Source: JBCCFC01 sp965213595 (GTDB lineage Bacteria; Chloroflexota; Anaerolineae; Caldilineales; Caldilineaceae). From it: 64,000 nt of DNA. The notes under the pieces are model-generated. The model was not told the DNA's origin. It made no database searches and worked only from the letters and a program-made list of their open reading frames with translations. Position 1 is the first letter of the stretch. Each line of letters opens with the position of its first letter. This document shows positions 1-8,468 of this stretch, piece by piece. The DNA is taken from positions 1,596,319 through 1,660,318 of the forward strand of contig CBDBZO010000002.1 in NCBI GenBank assembly GCA_965213595.1, read 5' to 3'. Position numbers and translations under genes: made by a program.

Positions 1-1398
1 TGCGTCGTCTACACCAGAGTCACGGTCAAAATCACTGTCGGAGTGGCCGGGTGTATCAACGACCCGGTCAAAATCGTCATCAACCGCCTGCTCTTCGCTG
101 TCGTATTTCTCGGTGTCGTATTCCCCGTCGCCGTCACTGTCATCGCCGCCCTCATCGCTGCCGTAATCGACGACGCGGATGGGCGGGCGTGCGGCGTTGG
201 CGGGCTCGGCTTGGAAGGCGTCGGCGCCGTGCGGAGCCGCTTCCCCCTGCCAGCGGTAGCTATCGCGCTCGCCCTCGATCGTGCGGTCGCCGTTCCCGTT
301 GTCGACGCCGCGATCGTTGCGGCGACCGTTTGCACGGTTGTCCTCGCGGATGGGGTGGCCGCTGCGGCTGTCGTCGCTGGGTTCGGGCTGAAAGGCGAGC
401 GGATTGTTGGTCGGCTCGTATCGATTATCCTCCGCGTATTGATCATCTTCCGCGTCCTCTTCGTCGCCGCTGCGGTCAAAAGAGTCGTAGCGATTGGGCG
501 GCTGTTGACTGCGGCTGTACTGGTTGCGATATTGGTTGTTAAAGGCATCGTCGAAGTGTTGGTCGTCCTCGCCTTCGTCATCGGATTCGTCCTCGCCTTC
601 GTCATCGGATTCGTCCTCGCGCCGTTCGCGCAGCCTCTGCACGGCCCGGATGATGAAGTAGAGCAGCGCGGCGAAGAAGAGCAGCCATAAAATCGCGCGC
701 ACCCAGCTTCCCAGGCGCGCACCCAAGCCGCGCTCCGCCGCCTCTGTGCCGGCGCTGGCGTTGACATCGGCCTCGGCGCTGTCGCCCGCCCCGCTGGCTT
801 CGCCTGCGCCACCGGTCAGCAGATCGCGGTTGATGGCCAGCACCTCGTCATCCAGGCCGAGCGACTGTGCCAACTCCTGCAAATTTTGGATGCGCACGCC
901 GTTGTCAATAATGTCGCTGTTGGCCAAGAACTGCTGGGTCTCGGCGATTTCCTGCGCCGAATTCGCGCCCACGGCAGAGAGCCGCTGCCGGGCCACAAGC
1001 GCTGCGTTTTCATCCCGGCGAGCCACGTAGGCATCGGCCACGGCGGCCAGATAGTTGGCCTGCGCCTCTTCGCTCAAATCGGCCAGCTGCATATTTTCCC
1101 ACTGCACGGGAAAGAAAACCCACCCAATCAGCAGCCCCAGCGCCAGCCCTACGCCAGCGCCTATCAACAGCGAACGCGCCTGTAGGCGAAAGCCCGACGA
1201 CCGCGAGCCCTCGTCGTAGTAGCTGTAGGGCATGTCGTCGCCGCTGGCGCGGTCGTAATCGGCGCGGTCATCGTCATCGGGGTAATCTTCGTGGTTGCGA
1301 TCGTCGTCGGGATATTCGCCACGCCTGTCCGAAGCATCCGTGAAGTTGGCGCGAATCGAATCACGCACGCGATCGATAAAGTGCTGAACTTGCTGCAT
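1..1398 (-). CDS. Acidic two-TM membrane protein, C-terminus beyond window edge
   Basis: This frame stays open from an ATG at 1398 to the window edge, so the C-terminus is missing. I do not recognise a family. The first ~75 residues are soluble and rich in Asp, Arg and Tyr. A membrane segment lies at about 76-96, then a helical ~130-residue region and a second membrane segment at about 231-252. The tail after it is highly acidic and low in complexity. Just after the second membrane segment the tail has a 24-bp direct repeat (565-612) encoding two copies of EDESDDEG. Both termini would face the same side. Hydrophobic plus-strand frames opposite this gene are shadows of its Asp codons. The gene reads away from manC with a 53-bp gap, so the two could be co-transcribed. 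Confidence 0.75.
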   Translation of the reverse strand, partial: MQQVQHFIDRVRDSIRANFTDASDRRGEYPDDDRNHEDYPDDDDRADYDRASGDDMPYSYYDEGSRSSGFRLQARSLLIGAGVGLALGLLIGWVFFPVQWENMQLADLSEEAQANYLAAVADAYVARRDENAALVARQRLSAVGANSAQEIAETQQFLANSDIIDNGVRIQNLQELAQSLGLDDEVLAINRDLLTGGAGEASGAGDSAEADVNASAGTEAAERGLGARLGSWVRAILWLLFFAALLYFIIRAVQRLRERREDESDDEGEDESDDEGEDDQHFDDAFNNQYRNQYSRSQQPPNRYDSFDRSGDEEDAEDDQYAEDNRYEPTNNPLAFQPEPSDDSRSGHPIREDNRANGRRNDRGVDNGNGDRTIEGERDSYRWQGEAAPHGADAFQAEPANAARPPIRVVDYGSDEGGDDSDGDGEYDTEKYDSEEQAVDDDFDRVVDTPGHSDSDFDRDSGVDDA

Positions 1399-1451
1399 AG
1401 AATCTCCGATGAACGTTCGGCGCGGCTGGAGAGGATTCCGAAAGGCTACGC

Positions 1452-2510
1452 TTACAGCAGATCGTGCCGCTCCATCGCGTTGAGCTGCTCCACCACCCGC
1501 TTAACATCCTGCATCTTGGATTTGTGGCCCACCAGCAGCGTGTCGCCCATGTCGACCACCACCAAATCCTCCACGCCGACCAGCGCCACCAGCTTGTCGC
1601 TGTAAATGATATTGCCCGCGCTGTCAATGCAAATGGTATCGCCGCTGGCGATGTGGTTGCCGTTCGTGTCCGCCTCGCGCACGTCCACCAGCGCATCCCA
1701 ACTGCCAACATCGTTCCAGCCAGCCCGCAGCGGCACCACGGCCATGCGCTCGGCCCCCTCAATCACGCCGTAGTCAATGCTCACCTTGGGCATCTGTAAC
1801 CACAGTTTATCAAAGGGCTCGCCCGCCACCATCTGTTCCACCACGTGATGCAGATTTTCGTGCATTTCGGGCATCTGGCGTTCTATCTCAGCCAGCATGT
1901 CGCCAACGCGGAAAACAAAGATGCCGCCGTTCCAGTAGTAGCCGCCCGCCAGCAGAAACTGCTGGGCCGTCTCAAAATCCGGCTTCTCCAGAAACTGCTG
2001 CACGCGATAGGCGGGCAACTTCCCCTCGGCAATGACTTCGTCGCGCTGAATATAGCCGTAGCCCGTGTGCGGCAGCGTCGGCTCGATGCCAAGGGTGACG
2101 ATGTAGCCCTCGCGGGCCATCTCCTCGGCGCGGCGCAGCGCCTGCTGAAAGGCCGCCGCGTCCGGGATGACGTGGTCGGCGGAGAGGATGGCGAGCACGG
2201 CGTCCGGATCGCGCTGGGCGAGGTGCGCGCAAGCGAGGCCAATTGCCGGTGCGGTGTTGCGCCCGCTTGGCTCGGCGAGGATGTTTTGCACGGGCATCTG
2301 CGGAATCTGCGCACGCGTCAACGCCTCGTAGCGCGCGCCCGTCACCACGTATAAATCTTCGTCCGCCACCAGCCCATCCAGCCGCGCCACCGTCTCCTGA
2401 ATCATCGTGCGCCCGTTGCCAGTGATGTCCGAAAACTGCTTGGGTTGATGCTGTCGGCTGCGCGGCCACAGACGCGTGCCCACGCCGCCTGCTAAAATTG
2501 CTGCATACAT
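1452..2510 (-). CDS. manC: Mannose-1-phosphate guanylyltransferase
   Basis: It makes GDP-mannose from mannose-1-phosphate and GTP in the cytoplasm, supplying glycan and surface polysaccharide synthesis. The N-terminus carries the nucleotidyltransferase signature AGGVGTRLWPRSR, followed by the downstream QFLEKPDF motif. At 352 residues it is the short form, without the C-terminal phosphomannose-isomerase cupin domain of the bifunctional enzymes. I chose the ATG at 2510 because the protein then begins MYAAILAGG, as is usual, and a GGAAAG sequence lies 8 bases upstream. An in-frame start at 2555 would add 15 unconserved residues. RmlB and RmlA are encoded elsewhere in the window, so nucleotide-sugar genes are dispersed here. 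Confidence 0.93.
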   Translation of the reverse strand: MYAAILAGGVGTRLWPRSRQHQPKQFSDITGNGRTMIQETVARLDGLVADEDLYVVTGARYEALTRAQIPQMPVQNILAEPSGRNTAPAIGLACAHLAQRDPDAVLAILSADHVIPDAAAFQQALRRAEEMAREGYIVTLGIEPTLPHTGYGYIQRDEVIAEGKLPAYRVQQFLEKPDFETAQQFLLAGGYYWNGGIFVFRVGDMLAEIERQMPEMHENLHHVVEQMVAGEPFDKLWLQMPKVSIDYGVIEGAERMAVVPLRAGWNDVGSWDALVDVREADTNGNHIASGDTICIDSAGNIIYSDKLVALVGVEDLVVVDMGDTLLVGHKSKMQDVKRVVEQLNAMERHDLL

Positions 2511-2666
2511 AGTAAAGTCTTTCCGTTGTTCAGCCGGGTGCAACGCACGCTTCATTGTGCCGAAAATAAAAAATTTCGCCCGATAGCGAAATCATAAATC
2601 AATCTGTATCATAAACCAAGAAACAATAGAACAAACTTACACTACGCTGTCATGGGAGGAATGAAG

Positions 2667-2767
2667 GAAGAATAATGAATGATGAATGGGTTAGATACGA
2701 AGCGAACTCAATCCAAGCCGATTTCGCTGGCCTACAATCTTTATTCATGATTCATCATTCATTCTTC
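2667..2767. repeat. AT-rich inverted repeat between manC and dprA
   Basis: The arm at 2667-2687 (GAAGAATAATGAATGATGAA...) is nearly repeated in inverted orientation at 2747-2767, which reads ATGATTCATCATTCATTCTT. The spacer is about 60 bases. The right arm touches the dprA stop codon. It could act as a hairpin terminator for dprA or be the remains of a small mobile repeat. It has no strong T-run. Confidence 0.55.
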
Positions 2768-3848
2768 ACGCCTTGACATACTGCATCGCATTCACCTGCC
2801 GCACCAGCCCCTTTAGCTCCATCAGCGTCAGCAGGCTGTTGACCTGCGACGAGGGCAGCGCGCTTTGGCGCACAAGCTCGTCGACGTGGCTGGGTTCCCT
2901 GGAGAGGTGCTGCAAAATCTGCGCCTCCTGCGGCTCGGCGGGGACGCTCTGGCGTACCACGCGCTGTTCCTGCCGCCGCTCGATGTCCAGCCGCTCCAGC
3001 ACGTCGTCGACCGAGAGCAGCGGCGTGGCCCCTTCGCGGATCAGCTCGTTGCAGCCGACGCTGCCCGCGTGCAGGATGTTGCCGGGCACGGCCAGCACGT
3101 CCCGCCCCTGCTCGGCGGCAAATTTGGCGGTGATCAGCGCCCCGCTGCGCGTTCCCGCTTCGACGACGATCACCGCGCGGCTCAGCCCGCTGATGATGCG
3201 GTTGCGCGGCGGGAAGTTGCGCGCTTCGGGCCGCACACCCAGCGCATACTCGCTCACCACCGCGCCGCTGCCCGCGATCATCTGCGTCGCCAAGCCGCGA
3301 TTGCGCGCGGGGTAGACCTGATCGAGCCCGCTGCCCAGCACGGCAATCGTGCGCCCGCCCGCCTCCATGGCCGCGCCGTGCGCCACCGCATCCACCCCCA
3401 GCGCCAGCCCGCTCACGATGGTGACGCCGTGCTGCGTCAGCTCGGTCGCCAGCCGATGCGCCACCTCGCGCCCGTAGGCGCTGGCCCGCCGCGTGCCCAC
3501 GATAGCGACGGCCCAATCGTCGATGGCCTGGATCGCGCCGGAGACGTAGAGCACGGGCGGCGGGAAATCAATCTCGCGCAGATTTTCCGGGTAGGCGTCT
3601 TCCTCCAGCGTGAGCGCCTGCACGCCCGCCCGCTCCACCCGCGCCAACTCGCGCGCCGGATCGACCGTGCGCCGGGCCTCCAGCAAATTCTCCACGGCCC
3701 GCCGATCCAGCCCGGCCCCGCGCATCTGCTGCACGGAGGCCCGCCACGCCGCCTGTGCCGAGCCGCACAGCTCCAGCAGCGCCGCGAAGCGCACGGCCCC
3801 AATGCCGGTGACTTGGGTGAGGGCAATCCAGTAGGCTTTGTTGTCCAT
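2766..3848 (-). CDS. dprA: DNA-processing protein DprA
   Basis: DprA binds incoming single-stranded DNA during transformation and loads RecA. Residues 1-90 form the SAM/helix-hairpin-like N-terminal region (VTGIGAVRFAALLELCG). The Rossmann core starts at AIVGTRRASAYGREVA and includes SGLALGVDAVAHGAAM, GSGLDQVYPARNR and the PPRNRIISGLS segment. The C-terminal ~60 residues are the winged-helix DprA extension. The length, 360 residues, is normal. The gene stands alone on the minus strand, and no topA or com gene is nearby. An inverted repeat made of 'AACGCGGAGGCGC' arms lies just upstream. Confidence 0.95.
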   Translation of the reverse strand: MDNKAYWIALTQVTGIGAVRFAALLELCGSAQAAWRASVQQMRGAGLDRRAVENLLEARRTVDPARELARVERAGVQALTLEEDAYPENLREIDFPPPVLYVSGAIQAIDDWAVAIVGTRRASAYGREVAHRLATELTQHGVTIVSGLALGVDAVAHGAAMEAGGRTIAVLGSGLDQVYPARNRGLATQMIAGSGAVVSEYALGVRPEARNFPPRNRIISGLSRAVIVVEAGTRSGALITAKFAAEQGRDVLAVPGNILHAGSVGCNELIREGATPLLSVDDVLERLDIERRQEQRVVRQSVPAEPQEAQILQHLSREPSHVDELVRQSALPSSQVNSLLTLMELKGLVRQVNAMQYVKA

Positions 3849-3871
3849 GGTGAGTGGGGGGTTGGAAAGAA

Positions 3872-3957
3872 TTTAACGCGGAGGCGCAAAGGCGCAAGGA
3901 GTAGACTCGTTGACGAAGGCTCCTCTTCGCGTCTTCGCGCCTCCGCGTTAAACTTTG
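3872..3957. repeat. Palindromic 'AACGCGGAGGCGC' intergenic repeat
   Basis: TTTAACGCGGAGGCGCAAAG at the left is mirrored by CTTCGCGCCTCCGCGTTAAA at the right, giving a hairpin of about 85 bases with a short loop. Related arms recur in the window near 21207, 21475, 25870-26030, 26898-26969, 58797 and 58980. It is non-coding. Confidence 0.75.
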
Positions 3958-3961
3958 ATGG

Positions 3962-4219
3962 TTACGCCAATTCTTTCGGCGTCACGCGCGACGAGGTCGG
4001 CATGGTCTTGATTAGCGCCCGCAGCACATCATTAACCGCTTCGGACGTTTCAAATACAGTTGCGACATCTGGATCAAGTGCAACCAGTGTGACATCCTTG
4101 AAACGCTCGGCAAAGCGATTGGGCTTGGCCTTGCTGTAATCAAAGTCGTATTCATCAAGCATATCCGGCTCTTGGATTTCGTTAATCTGTTCGATTTCGC
4201 TCACATTTTCTCCGTTCAT
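3962..4219 (-). CDS. BrnA-like antitoxin
   Basis: This 85-residue acidic protein contains YDFDYSKAKPNRFAERF, then VALDPDVATVFETSEAVND and a terminal LRALIKTM helix. That pattern is typical of antitoxins paired with BrnT toxins: an acidic linker followed by a ribbon-helix-helix-like end. The ATG at 4219 is preferred over upstream starts because the conserved region begins soon after it and the start overlaps the upstream toxin frame by 38 bases, a common toxin-antitoxin arrangement. The upstream toxin frame has a stop at codon 8, so this antitoxin may now be an orphan. The family assignment rests on pattern and context. Confidence 0.7.
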   Translation of the reverse strand: MNGENVSEIEQINEIQEPDMLDEYDFDYSKAKPNRFAERFKDVTLVALDPDVATVFETSEAVNDVLRALIKTMPTSSRVTPKELA

Positions 4220-4472
4220 AAAGTGTTGGCCTCCTTGCGCTAATAAGACGAATGACGTTTTTACGTTCAACAAATATAACCACCAGCAGGCGATGGGTTG
4301 CAGAGTGCCCGATGATGAACTCTCTCAATTCTGTAAATGAATGCTCCTCATCATCAAAGACGACAGCAAGTGGATCTTCGAAGACTGTGCGGGCCTCGTC
4401 GAATGAAATCCCGTGTTTCCGAACATTGCTTGCTGCTTTATGCCAATCTCATTCAAAGCGTAATTTTCGCAT
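4182..4472 (-). pseudogene. BrnT-family toxin gene with in-frame TGA at codon 8
   Basis: Translation from the ATG at 4472 gives MRKLRFE, stop, then DWHKAASNVRKHGISFDEA and onwards to ISARRPTLYERRKCERNRTD. This is a full-length BrnT RNase-like sequence of 96 codons. BrnT proteins normally read FEWD at this point, so the TGA at 4449-4451 replaces the expected TGG for Trp. No ATG follows the stop in the remaining frame, so reinitiation is unlikely. The rest of the frame is intact and well conserved, which suggests recent inactivation or a sequencing error. BrnT toxins block translation by cutting RNA and are neutralised by the co-encoded antitoxin. Confidence 0.75.
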
Positions 4473-4481
4473 CGTGATAAC

Positions 4482-5354
4482 CTACTTGCGCCCACTTGCA
4501 TCCTGCCAGCGACGCGGCTTCTCGACAACCGTCTCTGTCGTGACGGTTGTCGTCTCCACGTCCACATCGCCCGCGAGCACTTCGGCGATGTGGACGGCGC
4601 GGGCGTGCTGCTTCTGGCGCGAGAGCAGGCCGTTGACGTGGGTCATGCAGCTCACGTCGCACATGGCCACCACGTCGGCCTCGCTTTTGGCGACGTTGAG
4701 CGCCTTGCGTTCACCCATGGCCGTGCTGATCGGCGCGTTCTTGATCGCAAAGAGGCCGCCAAAGCCGCAGCAGCCCTCGCTGTCCGCCAGCGGCACGACG
4801 TCGGCCTGCGGCAGATTTTGCAGCAGGGTGCGCGGCTGCTCGTCCACGTGCAGCTCGCGCAGCGTGTGGCAGCAGGCGTGGTAGGTGACGCGCCCGCTAA
4901 AGGGCGCTTCGATTTCGGTGACGCCCAGCACGTCAACCAGGAACTCCGTCAGTTCAAAGGTGACGGCGGCCAGCTCTTTCGCGCGCCGCCGGTTGATCGC
5001 CTCCTGCTCAGATTCGCCGACCCGCGCCTCGAAGAGCGCGTCGGGGTAGAAGTGGCTGGTCATCGTGGTGCAGGAGCCGCTGGGCGCGACAATTGCCTGC
5101 ACGTCGCCGCGCTCGACGAGCGGGCCAAAGACGTCCAGGAAGCGGCGGGCCAGCACGCGCGCGTCGTCGCGGTAGCCGGCGTTAAAGGCGGGCTGGCCGC
5201 AGCAGGTTTGCTCCTCCGGAAAGACGACCTCGACGCCGTGGCGTTCGAGCAGATCGACCGTCGCCATGCCGACGCGCGGATACATCATGTCCACCATGCA
5301 GGTCACAAAGAGGGCGACGCGGCGGGGGGGAGAGTCGAATCGTTTACGTTGCAT
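4482..5354 (-). CDS. LutA/YkgE-like Fe-S oxidoreductase (CCG domain)
   Basis: The protein has two cysteine-rich CCG modules, TCCGQPAFNAGYRDD near residue 52 and GCCGFGGLFAIKN near residue 195, plus YHACCHTLREL. This is the architecture of LutA/YkgE, a subunit of the L-lactate-oxidising iron-sulfur complex. At 290 residues it is longer than typical LutA because of a C-terminal tail (VDVETTTVTTETVVEKPRRW). LutB and LutC are not nearby. Its start overlaps the end of the alpha/beta-hydrolase gene by 11 bases, so the two are probably translated from one mRNA. A lactate role is plausible but unproven without partners. Other two-CCG redox proteins, such as HdrB or GlpC types, are alternatives. Confidence 0.82.
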   Translation of the reverse strand: MQRKRFDSPPRRVALFVTCMVDMMYPRVGMATVDLLERHGVEVVFPEEQTCCGQPAFNAGYRDDARVLARRFLDVFGPLVERGDVQAIVAPSGSCTTMTSHFYPDALFEARVGESEQEAINRRRAKELAAVTFELTEFLVDVLGVTEIEAPFSGRVTYHACCHTLRELHVDEQPRTLLQNLPQADVVPLADSEGCCGFGGLFAIKNAPISTAMGERKALNVAKSEADVVAMCDVSCMTHVNGLLSRQKQHARAVHIAEVLAGDVDVETTTVTTETVVEKPRRWQDASGRK

Positions 5355-6153
5355 TATGTTTGGTTGAGATAAAATCTTTAATCAGTTGGTTAATCATTGC
5401 CGGCGCTTCCAAACTGGGCAGGTGCGCCGCATTGGGCACGATAACTAGCTGTGCGTGCGCTGCTTGCTCGGCTAAATGCCGGGCAAGCAGCAGAAACGAG
5501 GCCACGTCCAGCTCACCTGAAATAACCAGCAGCGGCGCATCGATTTCGTCCAATCGTTGGGCAGCGGGCGGGTCGAGCCTGTTGAGCGAGACCTTTTCCG
5601 GCTCCACGTGCTCAAAGGCCTGCCGCTGCATTTCGGCCACCGCGGCGCGCAGATCACCATCCACCGCATCGCTGCTGCGCTGCGGACCGTCGACCCACAT
5701 GCGCATATTTAGCTCCGTCGCCGCCTCCAGATCACCCGCCTCCAGCAGTTCGTCTTCGGCGTCGCCAAATGCCTTCACTTCGGCATCGTGTTCGTAACCG
5801 CTCACCGTCGGCGCAATCAAAATCAGCCCGTCGACTCGCTCTGGATAAGCGAGACAAAAGTCAACGGCGACCTGCCCGCCAAACGACGCGCCGATCAGCC
5901 AGGCGGACGCGAGGTCGAGCGCGTCGAGCAGGTGGGCGACGTCCTCGTGGTAGGAGAAGGGGCCGTTGGGCAGAGGCGACTGGCCGTAACCGCGCAGGTC
6001 GCAGCGGATGACGCGGAAGCGTTGGACCAAGTGCTTCACCTGCAGGTCCCACATGCGGCTATCGGCAACGCCCGCGTGCAGCAGCAGAAGCGCCGGGCCG
6101 TCGCCCCACACTTCGTAGGATAACTCGCCGTCGTCGAGTGTTAGCGTTTGCAT
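5344..6153 (-). CDS. Alpha/beta-hydrolase
   Basis: This 269-residue cytoplasmic protein has the alpha/beta-hydrolase fold. It shows LLLLHAGVADSRMW (oxyanion region), GYGQSPLP, the nucleophile elbow GASFGGQ with Ser in G-x-S-x-G form, an acidic residue in VISGELDVAS, and a C-terminal His in VPNAAHLPSLEAP. The closest well-known groups are 3-oxoadipate enol-lactonase-like and lipase-like hydrolases, and I cannot assign a substrate. It is preceded by the M24 peptidase gene (10-bp gap) and overlaps the LutA-like gene by 11 bases, so the three probably form an operon. Confidence 0.9.
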   Translation of the reverse strand: MQTLTLDDGELSYEVWGDGPALLLLHAGVADSRMWDLQVKHLVQRFRVIRCDLRGYGQSPLPNGPFSYHEDVAHLLDALDLASAWLIGASFGGQVAVDFCLAYPERVDGLILIAPTVSGYEHDAEVKAFGDAEDELLEAGDLEAATELNMRMWVDGPQRSSDAVDGDLRAAVAEMQRQAFEHVEPEKVSLNRLDPPAAQRLDEIDAPLLVISGELDVASFLLLARHLAEQAAHAQLVIVPNAAHLPSLEAPAMINQLIKDFISTKHNAT

Positions 6154-6163
6154 GGCTGGTTCC

Positions 6164-7426
6164 TCACGCGAGCAGCGGCAGAATCTGCGTCTGCCTGGGC
6201 AGCGTTGTCACCTCGATCTCGTTCTCGCGCGCGATGCAGTTGATTTCGCTGCGGATGCCGAGGCCGATCTGTCGCTCGCCGTCGCCCCAGCGCAAATCGG
6301 GCAGGTAGATGCCCGGCTCGATCGTAAACATAACGCCGGGGATCAGCTGCCGGCGATCCTGCGTTTCGAGGTTGTCGATGTTGACGCCGTTGAAGTGCAC
6401 CGCCGAGCCAAGGCTGTGGCCCGTGCGCCCGATCACGCCCTCGCCGTAACCCGCGTCGACGATCACGGCGCGCGCCACGTCGTCAACTTCGTAGCCGTGG
6501 ACCGGCTCGCCCGCGCCCAGCTTCTGCTGCATAAAGGCCACCGCCGCATCGCGCGCCCCCGCGACCGTGTCGAAAATAGCTTGGACAGCGGGCGGCGCGA
6601 CATCGCCGCAGAAGCCCGTCCACGTGATGTCGGAGAAGCAATCGCCCGGCGAGTTTCGTTCGCGCGCCCACAGGTCGATCAGCACGAAGTCGCCGGGCTG
6701 GATGATTTCGTGCTGATCGGCGGTCGGCGCGTAGTGGGGCATTGCCGCGTGGCGATTGACCGCGACAATGGGTGGGTGATCCGGATCGAGATTTTCGGCG
6801 GCAAATTCGTCTAGGATGAACCGCTGCACGTCGTATTCGGTGACGCGCTCGTCGCGGCGCAGCCGTTCGCCGATCAGCGCAAAGGCCGCATCCTTGATGC
6901 GCAGGCACTGTTCCGCGGCACGGCGGTGGCTGGCCTGCTGTTGGTCCGTCAGCACGGCCTGGACGAGCTGCACCAAATCGGCGCTGCTGACGATTTCCGC
7001 CCGGGTCGCCGCCTTGATAAATTCTTTTGTCCCCGCATCGAGCTTGCTCACATAGGGAATTGCGTTGCCGGGGCTATACTCCATGGCAATGCGCGGCGTC
7101 TCTTTCTCCCCGCCCAGCAGCGCCACCAGCTTTTCCTGCAAATCCTGCCAGCCGACGTATATTATCTGCTCGCTCACCAACGACGGCTTGACGTTGGCAA
7201 AGTTCGCCGTTTCGATGGCGTGGATCAGCCAGCGCGGCGTGCCGCGCGCCGGCAGCCAGACAAACCAGCGGCGCGTGCCCACGCTCGCCAGCCCGGCCCC
7301 CAGCCGGTTGACGACGGCTTGGGCAATCGGGTTCTGACCGCGAAAGTCGTAGAGCAGCCAGCCGTCCAGCGCGTGCTGCTGCAGGTAGCTTTGGATTTGG
7401 TTGAGGGTCGGGGCATTTTGCATCAT
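6164..7426 (-). CDS. M24-family metallopeptidase (Xaa-Pro aminopeptidase-like)
   Basis: The 'pita-bread' metallopeptidase domain fills the C-terminal half after a creatinase-type N-terminal domain. All five expected dinuclear metal ligands are visible: Asp251 (FVLIDLWA), Asp266 (FSDITWTG), His337 (RTGHSLG), Glu370 (FTIEPGIYL) and Glu394 (IRSEINC). The protein is therefore likely an active peptidase that removes residues before proline, acting in the cytoplasm. The length, 420 residues, fits. It is the first gene of a probable three-gene minus-strand operon with the alpha/beta-hydrolase and the LutA-like gene. Confidence 0.92.
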   Translation of the reverse strand: MMQNAPTLNQIQSYLQQHALDGWLLYDFRGQNPIAQAVVNRLGAGLASVGTRRWFVWLPARGTPRWLIHAIETANFANVKPSLVSEQIIYVGWQDLQEKLVALLGGEKETPRIAMEYSPGNAIPYVSKLDAGTKEFIKAATRAEIVSSADLVQLVQAVLTDQQQASHRRAAEQCLRIKDAAFALIGERLRRDERVTEYDVQRFILDEFAAENLDPDHPPIVAVNRHAAMPHYAPTADQHEIIQPGDFVLIDLWARERNSPGDCFSDITWTGFCGDVAPPAVQAIFDTVAGARDAAVAFMQQKLGAGEPVHGYEVDDVARAVIVDAGYGEGVIGRTGHSLGSAVHFNGVNIDNLETQDRRQLIPGVMFTIEPGIYLPDLRWGDGERQIGLGIRSEINCIARENEIEVTTLPRQTQILPLLA

Positions 7427-7909
7427 AGTGCGCTATTATGGCACAGATCGGGCACATTGCCCAACCCCTTTTTGCCGCGGGTACGCTTTAGATTAGGGCG
7501 AAGTGTCACCCTGAGTAGGTTGACACCGTTACCTTGCGAAGCAAAGGTGATCTATGATACGTCTACCGTTTTTGCGTAACGTGAGTTCGTAAAAGCAGGT
7601 GAAAATCTGCGTTTACCTGCGTTCATCTGCGGTTCCAAATGCTGAATCGAAAATCACCGTTACGACAGTCGCTGATCAATCTTGTAAAGTGAAGTCAAAG
7701 TAAAAACAGGGGTTCGGCGCTTAGTGACCGTCACTGTCCACAATCGGACAGCTTGCCCTACTTTGCTTGGACAGTGACTGTCACTGGTTCCTAAAGTTCG
7801 TCTTCTCAACGTGACTGCACTTTAATTCATACGAAAAACTTTGGTCAAACAGCAGAGGCGATTCAGCCAAATTATGTAGTAGAACACGCGTTCTTGCACG
7901 CACCGATTT
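7427..7909. other. Intergenic region with repeat fragments
   Basis: No coding frame is convincing here. The stretch between the divergent M24 peptidase and ssb genes holds a 'CTGCGTTCATCTGCGGTT'-type repeat (about 7605-7640), a sequence related to 'GTGTCACCCTGAGTAGG' repeats near 7505, and one GTGACNGTCAC palindrome pair (7723-7785), listed separately. Confidence 0.6.
7723..7785. repeat. GTGACNGTCAC palindromic repeat, copy A
   Basis: AGTGACCGTCACTGTCC (7723-7739) is mirrored by GGACAGTGACTGTCACT (7769-7785), matching at 16 of 17 positions across a 29-base loop. Each arm itself contains the 11-bp palindrome GTGACNGTCAC. The same half-site recurs at 9344-9404 and four times in 28830-28964. 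Confidence 0.8.
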
Positions 7910-7938
7910 TTGCTCTTTTCGGATAGCCGCGGTACAAT
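7910..7938 (+). promoter_or_regulatory. Probable sigma70-type promoter of ssb
   Basis: A -35 like TTGCTC (7910-7915) and a -10 TACAAT (7933-7938) are 17 bases apart, 50 bases upstream of the ssb ATG. The Shine-Dalgarno AGGAGAG (7980-7986) confirms the ATG at 7991 as start. Confidence 0.6.
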
Positions 7939-7990
7939 AGGCAAAGCTATCTGCCATGCCTTTTACACCGAAAACACCCAGGAGAGACCT

Positions 7991-8419
7991 ATGTATCAGC
8001 AGATTACCCTTGTTGGCAATTTGGGGCAGGATCCCGAAATGCGCTACACGCCCAGCGGCGTCCCCGTGACGAGCTTTAGCGTGGCCGTGAACAAGACGTG
8101 GACGAACCAAGAGGGCCAGCGCCAGGACAAGACCACGTGGTTCCGCGTGACGACGTGGCGCAAGCAGGCTGAAATCGTGAGCCAGTATCTGACTAAAGGC
8201 TCGCGCGTGCTTGTCGTGGGCGAGGTGGACGAGGCGCGCCCGTGGACGGACCGCGACGGCAACAATCGCGCCTCGCTGGAGGTCACGGCCAATCAGGTGC
8301 GCTTCATGAGCGGTCGCGATGAAAACACGGGCGGCAGCTATGGCGGCGACAACGGCGGCGGCAATGGCGGCGCGAACGACAGCGGCGGCGACTTGAGCGA
8401 CGATGACATTCCGTTCTAG
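7991..8419 (+). CDS. ssb: Single-stranded DNA-binding protein
   Basis: SSB coats single-stranded DNA in replication, recombination and repair and recruits partners through its tail. The protein starts MYQQITLVGNLGQDPEMRYT, the usual beginning of the SSB OB fold, which extends to about residue 105. A Gly/Asn-rich linker follows, and the acidic tip ends in SDDDIPF, the partner-binding motif. At 142 residues it is normal. The in-frame start 27 codons upstream lies in the promoter region and is rejected. The gene is monocistronic here, without the usual rpsF/rpsR neighbours, and is followed by palindromic repeats and a terminator. Confidence 0.97.
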   Translation: MYQQITLVGNLGQDPEMRYTPSGVPVTSFSVAVNKTWTNQEGQRQDKTTWFRVTTWRKQAEIVSQYLTKGSRVLVVGEVDEARPWTDRDGNNRASLEVTANQVRFMSGRDENTGGSYGGDNGGGNGGANDSGGDLSDDDIPF

Positions 8420-8468
8420 GCAGAAACGCAGTTTAGTCAGTGGCGTGTTAAGCAGGCTTTTACGTTTT

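Noticed and set aside
43..690. Long hydrophobic plus-strand frame at the left edge
   Set aside because: It is the antisense shadow of an Asp/Glu/Arg-rich minus-strand gene that stays open to the window edge and has clear membrane segments.
2865..4139. 424-codon plus-strand open frame
   Set aside because: It is antisense to dprA and runs through an intergenic palindrome and the antitoxin gene.
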